DNA of 64,000 nt from Streptomyces chartreusis NRRL 3882 (GTDB taxonomy: Bacteria > Actinomycetota > Actinomycetes > Streptomycetales > Streptomycetaceae): NCBI RefSeq assembly GCF_900236475.1, contig NZ_LT963352.1, forward strand, positions 4,753,501-4,817,500, given 5' to 3'. The notes beneath the pieces were generated by a model. The model was not told the DNA's origin. It did no database searches and worked only from the letters and a program-made list of their open reading frames with translations. How positions within the stretch are numbered: the stretch's first letter is position 1; the number at the start of each line of letters is the position of its first letter. Positions 25,870 through 33,392 of the stretch are shown here, piece after piece. The position numbers and the translations under genes are program-made.

Positions 25870-25944
25870 CGGTCCTGACGGGATTTGAACCCGCGGCCTC
25901 CACCTTGACAGGGTGGCGAGCACTCCAAACTGCTCCACAGGACC
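25870..25944 (-). tRNA. tRNA-Asp (GTC anticodon), copy 2
   Basis: Identical to the tRNA-Asp at 21245-21319: acceptor GGTCCTG/CAGGACC, anticodon loop CTGTCAA, discriminator G. Middle gene of Glu-Asp-Phe, an order common in actinobacteria. Confidence 0.95.
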
Positions 25945-25981
25945 AAGCGTGTCGTACGACAGTGTCGCACAGGGTGGTGCG

Positions 25982-26054
25982 TGCCCCCAACGGGATTCGA
26001 ACCCGTGCTACCGCCTTGAAAGGGCGGCGTCCTAGGCCGCTAGACGATGAGGGC
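25982..26054 (-). tRNA. tRNA-Glu (TTC anticodon)
   Basis: Acceptor GCCCTCA/TGGGGGC with one T-G wobble, D-arm GTCTAGCGGCCTAGGAC, anticodon loop CTTTCAA (TTC), T-loop TTCGAAT, discriminator A. First gene of the Glu-Asp-Phe operon. Confidence 0.95.
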
Positions 26055-26071
26055 TATCGGCCCGCCTGGGC

Positions 26072-26101
26072 GCTTCTCAGCGCGTCGGGGACGTGAGAAG
26101 C
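26072..26101 (-). terminator. Hairpin between the metallophosphoesterase gene and tRNA-Glu
   Basis: GCTTCTCA (26072-26079) pairs with TGAGAAGC (26094-26101) around 14 nt. It lies 34 nt past the stop of the minus-strand phosphoesterase gene. No T-run, so moderate confidence. Confidence 0.45.
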
Positions 26102-26134
26102 ATATGGGATGGCGGGAGCTATCGCCAAAACGGT

Positions 26135-27721
26135 TTAGGGGGAGCCGGCGGGGGACCCCGTCGGCGGCTCCGTCGCGGGGGTGGTCGGGGACTGTGTCGC
26201 GCCGGGCTGGTTCTCCTCCGGGAGGTGGCGACTGACCTCGGCTGTCGTGAGGCCCAGGCCGCCCAGTTCGATCTCGTCCCAGGCCTGGAGGTGGCGGGTG
26301 TTCCGGTCGAAGTAGAGGATCGACGCTTCGATGGGGTCCGGGTGCTTGCCCTCGATGGCACGCAGGCCGCTGCCGCCCGTGGAGCCCTCGATGCGCAGCC
26401 GGGTGCCGTACTTCAGGACTTCCATCTCGTCGTGGTGGAGGTGGCCGGCCAGCACCAGCGGCACCTCGCCGTCGACCTCGCGGGCCGCCGACGGTTCGTG
26501 GGCGATGGCGACGTCCACCGGGGTGCCGGCGGTGCGCTGGTCGCGCAGGGCCGTGGCCAGGCGGGCGCCGGCCAGCTCCTGGGACTGCTCGGCGCCGGGC
26601 TGCTTCGAGCGGTCCGGGGTGAACTGCGGGTCGCCGATGCCCGCGAAGCGCAGACCCTTGATCGTCTTGGCCCGGCCGTCGTCCAGGACGTGGACGTTCT
26701 TCAGGCCCTCCAGATAGCGCTGCGTGATCATCGAGTCGTGGTTGCCGCGGACCCAGACGTAGGGGGCCCCGAGGTCCTCGATGGGGTCCAGGAAGCCGTT
26801 CTCGGCGGCCGTGCCGTGGTCCATCGTGTCGCCCGAGTCGACGATCACGTCCACCTTGTACTGCTCCACCAGCGAGGCGATGATCTTCCAGCTCGCCGGG
26901 TTCAGGTGGATGTCGGAGACGTGCAGGACCCGGATGGTCGAGGGGTCGGGCGCGTAGGCCGGGAGGGTCGAGGTGGCGTCGTAGAGCTTGGTGACGTTGG
27001 TGACCAGGCGGGCCAATTCCTTCTGGTAGACGTCGAATTCGGTGACGATGCTGCGCGCGTTGCCGACCAGGGAGGGGGCCGAGGTGAGCAGTCCGGAGAA
27101 CTTGGGTTCCAGGACGGAGTCGGGGCGCCAGGTGGCGTACGCCGTGCCGCCGGAGGCGGCGAGGAGGGTGAGCGCGAGGCCGCCGGCGGCCAGGGCGCGG
27201 CGGGGGCGGCGGTAGACCGCGAGGCCGAGCGCGGTGGCGCCGCCGACGACGGCGACGGATGACCGTACGGCCAGGTCGAGGGTGCCGCGTCCGACGTCCT
27301 CGGTGACCTCGTCCTGGAGGCCGGAGAGCCGCTCGGGGTGGTCGACCAGGGCCTGGGAGCGGACCGGGTCGAGCTGGTCGACGTTCACGTCCAGACGGAC
27401 GGGGGCGATGTGGCTGTCCAGCTGCAGGGCGCCCAGCGGCGAGATGTTGATCTTGGTGCCGCCGGTGAAGGAGGGGCGCAGCGTCATGGTGGTGTTCATG
27501 GGGCCGACCGGGACCCGGACATTGCCCACGACCAGCAGGCCCAGCCAGGCGCCGAGGAGGACCACGGCCACCAGTCCCACCGCACGGGACCACGGGTGCG
27601 GCTGCGGCACGAGTTCGATCGTGGCCGGGGCCTGGCGGGAGCGGTAGCGGCGGGCGAGGGCGCGCGGGCCCTTGCGGATCGGGTTCAGGACACTCAGGAC
27701 TGCGGCGGGGACGCGGGCCAT
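26135..27721 (-). CDS. Membrane-anchored metallophosphoesterase
   Basis: 528 residues. Hydrophobic segments lie near residues 46-66, 155-170 and 180-195. The catalytic calcineurin-type domain occupies about 265-480: VLHVSDIHLNP, VDVIVDSGDTMDHG, YVWVRGNHDS, DVAIAHEPSAA and LVLAGHLHHDE provide the di-metal ligands. It ends in a Pro/Thr-rich tail. Topology suggests the domain is outside or at the membrane; the substrate is unknown. Divergent from the zincin gene, 83 nt apart. Confidence 0.9.
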   Translation of the reverse strand: MARVPAAVLSVLNPIRKGPRALARRYRSRQAPATIELVPQPHPWSRAVGLVAVVLLGAWLGLLVVGNVRVPVGPMNTTMTLRPSFTGGTKINISPLGALQLDSHIAPVRLDVNVDQLDPVRSQALVDHPERLSGLQDEVTEDVGRGTLDLAVRSSVAVVGGATALGLAVYRRPRRALAAGGLALTLLAASGGTAYATWRPDSVLEPKFSGLLTSAPSLVGNARSIVTEFDVYQKELARLVTNVTKLYDATSTLPAYAPDPSTIRVLHVSDIHLNPASWKIIASLVEQYKVDVIVDSGDTMDHGTAAENGFLDPIEDLGAPYVWVRGNHDSMITQRYLEGLKNVHVLDDGRAKTIKGLRFAGIGDPQFTPDRSKQPGAEQSQELAGARLATALRDQRTAGTPVDVAIAHEPSAAREVDGEVPLVLAGHLHHDEMEVLKYGTRLRIEGSTGGSGLRAIEGKHPDPIEASILYFDRNTRHLQAWDEIELGGLGLTTAEVSRHLPEENQPGATQSPTTPATEPPTGSPAGSP

Positions 27722-27804
27722 TGGTCCCGTATGCCCAAGTCCCGGGCCGGATATGCGACGCCGGAAGGCTCTCGTACTGCTGTGTCGTGGCCGACAATGG
27801 GCCT

Positions 27805-28155
27805 GTGCTGGAGATGACGCGTGAGGAGTTCGAGGAGCTGGTCGCCGAGGCGCTCGACCGGATCCCGCCGGAGTTGACGCGACTGATGGACAACGTCGCG
27901 GTGTTCGTCGAGGACGAACCGCCGTCGGACGATCCCGAGCTGCTCGGGCTGTACGAGGGGACTCCGCTGACCGACCGGGGCGAGTGGTACGCCGGTGTGC
28001 TGCCGGACCGGATCACCATCTACCGGAATCCGACGTTGCGGATGTGCGAGTCGCGGGAGGACGTCGTCGCCGAGACGGAGATCACGGTGGTGCACGAGAT
28101 CGCGCACCACTTCGGCATCGACGACGCGCGCCTTCACGCCCTGGGTTACGGCTGA
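27805..28155 (+). CDS. Small zinc metallopeptidase-like protein (zincin fold, former DUF1025)
   Basis: 116 residues from GTG 27805. The C-terminal VVHEIAHHFGIDD is the HExxHxxGxxD zinc site of the small zincin family (PF06262). The rest, MTREEFEELVAEALDRIPPEL...VEDEPPSDDPELLGLYEG, is typical. No signal peptide. There is no ribosome site, but GACAAT lies 6 nt before the GTG, so the mRNA may be leaderless. Proteolytic activity is not proven for the family. Confidence 0.85.
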   Translation: MLEMTREEFEELVAEALDRIPPELTRLMDNVAVFVEDEPPSDDPELLGLYEGTPLTDRGEWYAGVLPDRITIYRNPTLRMCESREDVVAETEITVVHEIAHHFGIDDARLHALGYG

Positions 28156-28242
28156 GCGGGTTGTGAATGCGGGGCGCGTGTCCTCTTGTGGGCGGCGGGA
28201 GTTGGAGGTGTTGACTCCATCACCCTTCCCGGAGGTGGCCCC

Positions 28243-28782
28243 GTGCGCCCCTTGTACGTACCCGTCCGCCTGGCCGCCACGGTCGTGGCCGTCGCCGCCG
28301 CCGCCGGCTGTATGAGCGTCGGCGACGACGGCGCGGGAGGGAGCGCCAAGCCGTCGCACTCCGCCGGACAGCGCGGCGGGGAGGCGCCCGACGGCGGGTC
28401 GGCGGCGTCGGGCGGCGGTACCGGGTTCGGTGCGGCGGCGGCCGACGGCGAGCGCGGGCACGGCAAGGGCGAGAAGGGGAAGAAGGGCAAGGACGGCGGG
28501 CCGGGGGAGTCGGCGTCTCCCGGGGTGTCGCCGTCCGCCGTGGTGAGCGCGCCCGCGCCGGGGCGCGCCAAGCCGGGGAAGCCGGCCAAGCCGACGCCGA
28601 AGCCGCCGGCTCCGCCGACGCCCACCCGGACGGCCGAACCCGAGCCCACGCCGACCCCGACCGAGGTGACGGCGTCGCCGGAGCCCACGGACAAGCCGGA
28701 GCCGTCGTCGTCGGCGCACGAGCCGCCCGGGCCGCAGCTCGCCCAGCGGGAGCCGGCACCCGAGGCGGGGGCGCCGGCGTAG
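28243..28782 (+). CDS. Low-complexity lipoprotein
   Basis: 179 residues from GTG 28243, behind GGAGGTGG. The signal sequence VRLAATVVAVAAAAGC gives a lipobox Cys near residue 23. The rest is Gly/Lys, then Pro/Thr/Glu-rich (KPAKPTPKPPAPPTPTRT) without a fold, like a cell-wall spacer. No domain recognised. Confidence 0.65.
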   Translation: MRPLYVPVRLAATVVAVAAAAGCMSVGDDGAGGSAKPSHSAGQRGGEAPDGGSAASGGGTGFGAAAADGERGHGKGEKGKKGKDGGPGESASPGVSPSAVVSAPAPGRAKPGKPAKPTPKPPAPPTPTRTAEPEPTPTPTEVTASPEPTDKPEPSSSAHEPPGPQLAQREPAPEAGAPA

Positions 28783-29035
28783 CCGCGCGGTGAGTGCCGT
28801 CGGGCGGGAACAATCTCGGGGGGTGGCTGGTTGGCACCGACGGGAGGTTCTCCGGGCCACTGGGTCACGGAGGGCGTCCCAACTGTCTCCTGCGGAGTCC
28901 GGTTTGCCTTGTGGGGCCCGGAGTGCGTATGGTGGCAGATCGTTTGATCCCATCTTGCCCGGCGCCACTGCAGAGCGCGCCGTGTGGCGCGTACTCTCTC
29001 CCTTGCCGTGGTGGACCGCATTGAGGCGGTCGTAT

Positions 29036-29102
29036 TGCGAATCGCGAATCACGGAGTTGACGGGCGCGTGCCGACGAGACTCCGGAAGGTTTCGCATTCG
29101 CA
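29036..29102 (+). promoter_or_regulatory. Long-range helix over the helicase start codon
   Basis: TGCGAAT-C-GCGAA (29036-29048) can pair with TTCGCATTCGCA (29091-29102), giving 12 base pairs with one bulged C. The 3' strand reaches the A of the ATG; the ribosome site GGAAGG (29084-29089) sits just inside the loop. It lies in a 319-nt gene-free leader (28783-29101), otherwise featureless apart from a GTGTGGCGCGTAC stretch. Confidence 0.5.
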
Positions 29103-31177
29103 TGTCCATCGCCAGTACTGATCACGTCGTCGTGCCCGAGAACGAGGCAACCGAGGACGCCCCCGAGGTCACTTTCGCCGACCTCGGTCTCCCCGAGGGC
29201 GTCGTCCGCAAGCTCGCACAGAACGGCGTGACCACCCCCTTCCCGATCCAGGCCGCGACCATCCCGGACGCCCTGGACGGCAAGGACATCCTCGGCCGGG
29301 GCCGCACCGGCTCCGGCAAGACCCTGTCGTTCGGTCTGCCCGCCCTGGCCCAGCTCGCCGGCGGCCGTACCGAGAAGCACAAGCCGCGGGCCGTCATCCT
29401 CACGCCGACGCGTGAGCTCGCCATGCAGGTCGCCGACGCGCTCCAGCCCTACGGCGACGTCCTCGGCCTCAAGATGAAGGTCGTCTGCGGCGGTACGTCC
29501 ATGGGCAACCAGATCTACGCCCTGGAGAAGGGCGTCGACGTCCTGGTCGCCACCCCGGGCCGGCTGCGCGACATCATCAACCGCGGCGCCTGCTCGCTGG
29601 AGAACGTGCAGATCGCCGTTCTCGACGAGGCCGACCAGATGTCCGACCTGGGCTTCATGCCCGAGGTGACGGAGCTGCTGGACCAGGTCCCCGCGGGCGG
29701 TCAGCGGATGCTCTTCTCCGCGACCATGGAGAACGAGATCAAGACCCTCGTCGACCGGTACCTGAACAACCCGGTGAGCCACGAGGTCGACGCCGCCCAG
29801 GGCGCCGTGACGACCATGTCGCACCACATCCTCATCGTGAAGCCCAAGGACAAGGCGCCGGTCACCGCGGCCATCGCGTCCCGCAAGGGCCGCACGATCA
29901 TCTTCGTCCGCACCCAGCTGGGCGCCGACCGCGTCGCCGAGCAGCTGCGCGACTCCGGGGTGAAGGCCGACGCGCTGCACGGCGGCATGACGCAGGGCGC
30001 GCGGACGCGGACCCTGGCCGACTTCAAGGACGGGTACGTCAACGTGCTCGTCGCGACCGACGTGGCGGCGCGCGGTATCCACGTCGACGGCATCGACCTG
30101 GTGCTGAACGTGGACCCGGCGGGCGACCACAAGGACTACCTGCACCGCGCCGGCCGTACGGCGCGCGCGGGCCGTACCGGCACCGTCGTCTCCCTCTCCC
30201 TGCCGCACCAGCGGCGTCAGATCTTCCGGCTGATGGAGGACGCGGGCGTCGACGCCACGCGCCACATCATCCAGGGCGGCGCGGCCTTCGACCCGGAGGT
30301 CGCCGAGATCACCGGTGCCCGGTCGATGACCGAGGTCCAGGCCGAGTCCGTGGGCAACGCCGCTCAGCAGGCCGAGCGTGAGGTCGCCCAGCTCGCCAAG
30401 GAGCTGGAGCGGGCGCAGCGGCGTGCGAACGAGTTGCGCGAGGAGTCCGACCGGCTGCTCGCGCGGGTCGCTCGCGAGCGGGGCGAGGAGCCGCAGGCGG
30501 CGGTGTCCGGGGAGTCCGCGGAGGTTCCGGCCGGCGTCGAGGTGTCCGTGCCCGAGCAGCGGACCGCGCAGGACGTCGAGCGTGCCGAGGCTGCCACCGC
30601 GCCGTACGAGCGGCGGGAGCGTCGTGACGACCGCGGCGGGTTCAGCCGTGACCGGGACCGGTCCTTCGACCGGGACCGTGGTGGTCGTTCCTTCGAGCGT
30701 CGTGACGACCGTGGCGGCCGTCCGTTCGAGCGTCGTGACGACCGCGGCGGGTTCAACCGCGACCGGGACCGCGACCGTGGTGGCCGTTCGTTCGAGCGTC
30801 GTGACGACCGTGGCGGTTTCCGCCGGGACGACCGGGCTGACCGGGGCGACCGGGGTGAGCGCGGCGGCTTCCGGCGCGACGACCGGGGTGGTCGTTCCTT
30901 CGAGCGTCGTGACGACCGTGGCGGCCGTCCGTTCGAGCGTCGTGACGACCGCGGCGGGCGTCCGTTCGAGCGCCGTGACGACCGTGGCGGCTTCCGCCGG
31001 GACGAGCGCGGTGGGCACCGTGGCAGCGACCGTCCGTTCAACCGCGACCGCCGGGACGACCGTCCGGGCTACCGCGCCGGCGGCCACGACCGTCCGAACG
31101 GCCGTCGTGACGACCACCGTGGCGGCGGTTCCTTCGGTCGCCGCGAGGACAAGCCGCGCTGGAAGCGCAACGGCTGA
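29102..31177 (+). CDS. DEAD-box RNA helicase with Arg/Gly/Asp repeat tail
   Basis: 691 residues. Q-motif PFPIQ (46-50), Walker A GRTGSGKT (67-74), PTREL, DEAD (175-178), SAT and HRAGRTARAGRTG complete the core (about 20-420). A short coiled coil (QQAEREVAQLAKELERAQRRANELREE) follows, then about 180 residues of FERRDDRGG-type repeats that should bind RNA. RhlE/DeaD-like helicases aid ribosome assembly and RNA unwinding in the cold. ATG 29102 was chosen because the core aligns from here and GGAAGG precedes it. Confidence 0.93.
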   Translation: MSIASTDHVVVPENEATEDAPEVTFADLGLPEGVVRKLAQNGVTTPFPIQAATIPDALDGKDILGRGRTGSGKTLSFGLPALAQLAGGRTEKHKPRAVILTPTRELAMQVADALQPYGDVLGLKMKVVCGGTSMGNQIYALEKGVDVLVATPGRLRDIINRGACSLENVQIAVLDEADQMSDLGFMPEVTELLDQVPAGGQRMLFSATMENEIKTLVDRYLNNPVSHEVDAAQGAVTTMSHHILIVKPKDKAPVTAAIASRKGRTIIFVRTQLGADRVAEQLRDSGVKADALHGGMTQGARTRTLADFKDGYVNVLVATDVAARGIHVDGIDLVLNVDPAGDHKDYLHRAGRTARAGRTGTVVSLSLPHQRRQIFRLMEDAGVDATRHIIQGGAAFDPEVAEITGARSMTEVQAESVGNAAQQAEREVAQLAKELERAQRRANELREESDRLLARVARERGEEPQAAVSGESAEVPAGVEVSVPEQRTAQDVERAEAATAPYERRERRDDRGGFSRDRDRSFDRDRGGRSFERRDDRGGRPFERRDDRGGFNRDRDRDRGGRSFERRDDRGGFRRDDRADRGDRGERGGFRRDDRGGRSFERRDDRGGRPFERRDDRGGRPFERRDDRGGFRRDERGGHRGSDRPFNRDRRDDRPGYRAGGHDRPNGRRDDHRGGGSFGRREDKPRWKRNG
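30692..30990 (+). repeat. In-frame repeats encoding FERRDDRGG
   Basis: Six copies of FERRDDRGG, several as near-identical 33-nt units (FERRDDRGGRP), lie in the helicase tail. The DNA repetition makes copy-number change by slippage likely. Confidence 0.85.
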
Positions 31178-31362
31178 CACAGACGCGTGACGAGCGCCGT
31201 GGATCCCTCCTGCGGGCGGGCCACGGCGCTCTGCCGTTCCCGTCCCGCAGGGGTGGATCCGCGGCCGTCACGGGGTCAGTTCCCCCTCCGGCGCGGCCGG
31301 TGACCGATACCCGATCGGAGACTCGGCCTCGTCCGGCTATGCTCGTGGGGGCAACATCGCCT

Positions 31363-31435
31363 GGGCCCTTAGCTCAATTGGCAGAGCAGTGGACTTTTAA
31401 TCCATTGGTTGTGGGTTCGAGTCCCACAGGGCCTA
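31363..31435 (+). tRNA. tRNA-Lys (TTT anticodon)
   Basis: Acceptor GGGCCCT/AGGGCCT with a terminal G-T, anticodon loop ACTTTTAA centred on TTT, T-arm GTGGG-TTCGAGT-CCCAC, discriminator A. A TATGCT box at 31338-31343 is a likely -10. A strong terminator follows. Confidence 0.95.
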
Positions 31436-31472
31436 CCGGCAGCGGGCGGAGGACACGGCCTTCGACTTGCTG

Positions 31473-31512
31473 CGAAGCGCCCCGACCGGTCAGAGCCGGT
31501 CGGGGCGCTTCG
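31473..31512. terminator. Terminator after tRNA-Lys, facing the sigma gene
   Basis: A perfect 17-bp stem (31473-31489 with 31496-31512), followed by TCGTTTCC. Lies between the convergent tRNA-Lys and sigma factor genes. Confidence 0.9.
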
Positions 31513-31555
31513 TCGTTTCCGGATGCGTGCGTGCGTGAGCGGGCGTGTGTGGGCC

Positions 31556-32416
31556 TCAGCCCGTCGCCAGCATCCCCGACCGCAGGCGGGCCACCGTCCG
31601 GGAGATCAGGCGGGAGACGTGCATCTGGGAGATGCCCAGGCGCTTGCCGATGTCCGCCTGGGTGAGTTCCTCGACGAAGCGGAGGTGGAGGATGAGGCGC
31701 TGGCGCTCGTCGAGTTCGGCGACCAGGGGAGCCAGCGCGTGGAAGTCCTCGACGAGTTCGAGGGCCGGGTCCTCCTCGCCGATGAACTCGGAGAGCGCGG
31801 TGTCGCTGTCCTCCGAGTCGCCGGTGACCGCGGCGTCCAGGGACGAGGAGAGGTAGCCGTTCGCCGCGACCTGGGCCTCGACGACCTCCTCCTCCGAGAG
31901 GTTCATGAGCGCCGCCAGCTCCGCGACCTTCGGCGCGCGGCCGAGGCGGGAGGCCAGTTCCTCGGTGGCCTTGGCGAGTTCCGTACGGGCCTCCTGAAGG
32001 CGGCGCGGCACGTGCACGGCCCAGGACGTGTCGCGGAAGAACCGCTTGATCTCGCCGATGATGTACGGCACCGCGAAGCTGGTGAACTGGACCTCGCGGG
32101 AGACCTCGAACCGGTCGATGGCCTTGATCAGCCCGATGACGCCGACCTGGACGATGTCCTCCATCGACTGGCCGCTCGCACGGAACCGGCGGGCCGCGAA
32201 CCGCACCAGCGACATGTTCATCTCGATGAGCGTGTTGCGCGCGTACTGGTATTCGGGAGTGCCCTCCTCCAGCACGGCGAGCCGGTCGAGGAACTGTCCG
32301 GTCAGATCGCGCGCGTCCTGCGGGGCGAGCTTGTGCGGCTCGGCGATCTGCGGCAGCTCCTCGCCGGTGTCGGTGCCGGAATCCGTCGTCGTACCGATGC
32401 GCGTGGTCGCCGTCAC
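31556..32416 (-). CDS. SigB/SigF-type stress sigma factor
   Basis: 286 residues with all sigma-70 regions of the SigB/F/G group: region 2 (LVRFAARRFRASGQSMEDIVQVGVIGLIKAIDRFEVSREVQFTSFAVPYIIGEIKRFFRD), region 3, and region 4 with the HTH LTQADIGKRLGISQMHVSRLISRTV. Such factors are normally held by an RsbW-type anti-sigma. None is encoded beside it, but the stressosome-like genes and a MarR gene lie directly upstream. It has no obvious self-promoter; the gap to the MarR gene is 330 nt. Confidence 0.92.
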   Translation of the reverse strand: MTATTRIGTTTDSGTDTGEELPQIAEPHKLAPQDARDLTGQFLDRLAVLEEGTPEYQYARNTLIEMNMSLVRFAARRFRASGQSMEDIVQVGVIGLIKAIDRFEVSREVQFTSFAVPYIIGEIKRFFRDTSWAVHVPRRLQEARTELAKATEELASRLGRAPKVAELAALMNLSEEEVVEAQVAANGYLSSSLDAAVTGDSEDSDTALSEFIGEEDPALELVEDFHALAPLVAELDERQRLILHLRFVEELTQADIGKRLGISQMHVSRLISRTVARLRSGMLATG

Positions 32417-32474
32417 GGGCCCTCCCTCGTAGTTCCGGCCCGCTCCCGTCCCCCGTCAGGCCACCTCCAGGCCG

Positions 32475-32660
32475 CTACCCGCAGTCGCCCGGCTCATGCC
32501 CCGTGTCCTCCCCGTCGAGACGTTGACCACAGTCGGCGCAGGTCGGGGCGGTGACGGGGTACCCGCACGGTCGGCTCACGGTACGGGCAGGAGGGCGGGG
32601 CGGTGCGGTGCGGAGGACTCGGCAGCGGGACTCGTGGAGCGGACAGTTGTCGTTCGGCAA
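32475..32660 (-). CDS. Possible Cys-rich mini-protein
   Basis: 61 codons from TTG 32660. Six Cys, including CADCGQRLDGEDTGHEPGDC near the end, resemble a zinc ribbon. G/C at third positions is about 80%, below neighbours but above random. No ribosome site is visible; the start lies inside a dyad. If this is not a gene, the 330-nt region holds only the dyads at 32645-32678 and presumably the sigma promoter. Confidence 0.3.
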   Translation of the reverse strand: MPNDNCPLHESRCRVLRTAPPRPPARTVSRPCGYPVTAPTCADCGQRLDGEDTGHEPGDCG

Positions 32661-32678
32661 CTATAGTCGTGAGACAAC
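32645..32678. promoter_or_regulatory. Nested dyads between the MarR and sigma genes
   Basis: AGTTG-N8-CAACT (32645-32662), GTTGTC...GACAAC (32646-32651 with 32673-32678) and the palindrome ACTATAGT (32660-32667) overlap. MarR proteins favour TTG/CAA dyads, so this may be a site for the neighbouring MarR protein controlling the sigma gene. Confidence 0.4.
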
Positions 32679-32746
32679 AATCTAGCCGTGCCGTGCGGGC
32701 GCGGGGGAGGATCCGGAATGTTCGTCCCGGTGCCACGACGGGCAGT

Positions 32747-33241
32747 TCAGGCGGTGCGGGTGCCGGGCGCCGACGAGTCGTCGGAGGCGTCGTGTATCTG
32801 GGCCGCGGCCGCGTCGCAGAACGCCTCCAGCCCTTGCAGCAGCGCGACCCGCTTGGCGGCGGGCATCTGGTCGAGCACGGCGCGCAGCGTCTGTTCCCGG
32901 CGGATGCGCAGGTCGGCCAGGAAGGCGCGGCCCCGCCCGCTGAGGTGCAGCTGTACCTCGCGCCGGTCCGCCGCGCTCACCGCGCGTTCGACGAACCCCG
33001 CGGCCTGGAGCCGGTCGCACAGCCGGCTGGTCGAGGGCGGGGTGGAGGCGAGGGAGTCGGCGAGGGTGCGCAGGTTGATGCCCTCGTGGTGCTCCAGGAT
33101 GAGCAGCACGCGCAGCTGGGACGCCGAGGCGGGTGCGGTGGAGGCACGGCCCCAGAGGACTTCCAGCAACTCCGCGGCCGTGGAGGTCACACGTGCGACC
33201 TCTGCTGGCTCAGGGCGGGGTCGGAGGGAAGTCACAGTCAC
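32747..33241 (-). CDS. MarR-family regulator (left flank of the stressosome genes)
   Basis: 164 residues from GTG 33241. Winged HTH: SQLRVLLILEHHEGINLRTLADSLASTPPSTSRLCDRLQAAGFVERA with the wing SAADRREVQLHLSGRG. It shares SRLCDRL-AAG--ERA and RREVQL with the MarR protein at 37514-38029, so the two are close paralogues. Transcribed divergently from the PP2C gene and toward the sigma gene. Ligand unknown. Confidence 0.88.
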   Translation of the reverse strand: MTVTSLRPRPEPAEVARVTSTAAELLEVLWGRASTAPASASQLRVLLILEHHEGINLRTLADSLASTPPSTSRLCDRLQAAGFVERAVSAADRREVQLHLSGRGRAFLADLRIRREQTLRAVLDQMPAAKRVALLQGLEAFCDAAAAQIHDASDDSSAPGTRTA

Positions 33242-33392
33242 ACTCTCGCAGGCACCGGGATGGCCGTCAGCGTACTAGGCGAGCCGCGACCCGGGGCCGA
33301 CACCGGCCCGCACACCGAGAGCCTTGCCCGAGGGCCCCGCAGAGGTCCGAAGAGATGTCCGACCGAGGGATCAAGGATTGGGCTTCGACATC

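Noticed and set aside
30692..30990. Regular repeats that could suggest a CRISPR array
   Set aside because: They are in frame, encode an RGG-like helicase tail, and have no unique spacers of fixed length or cas genes nearby.
33324..33392. Longer N-terminus for the PP2C gene from TTG 33324
   Set aside because: No ribosome site and an Arg/Asp-rich sequence unlike the rest; GTG 33393 preferred, though not proven.
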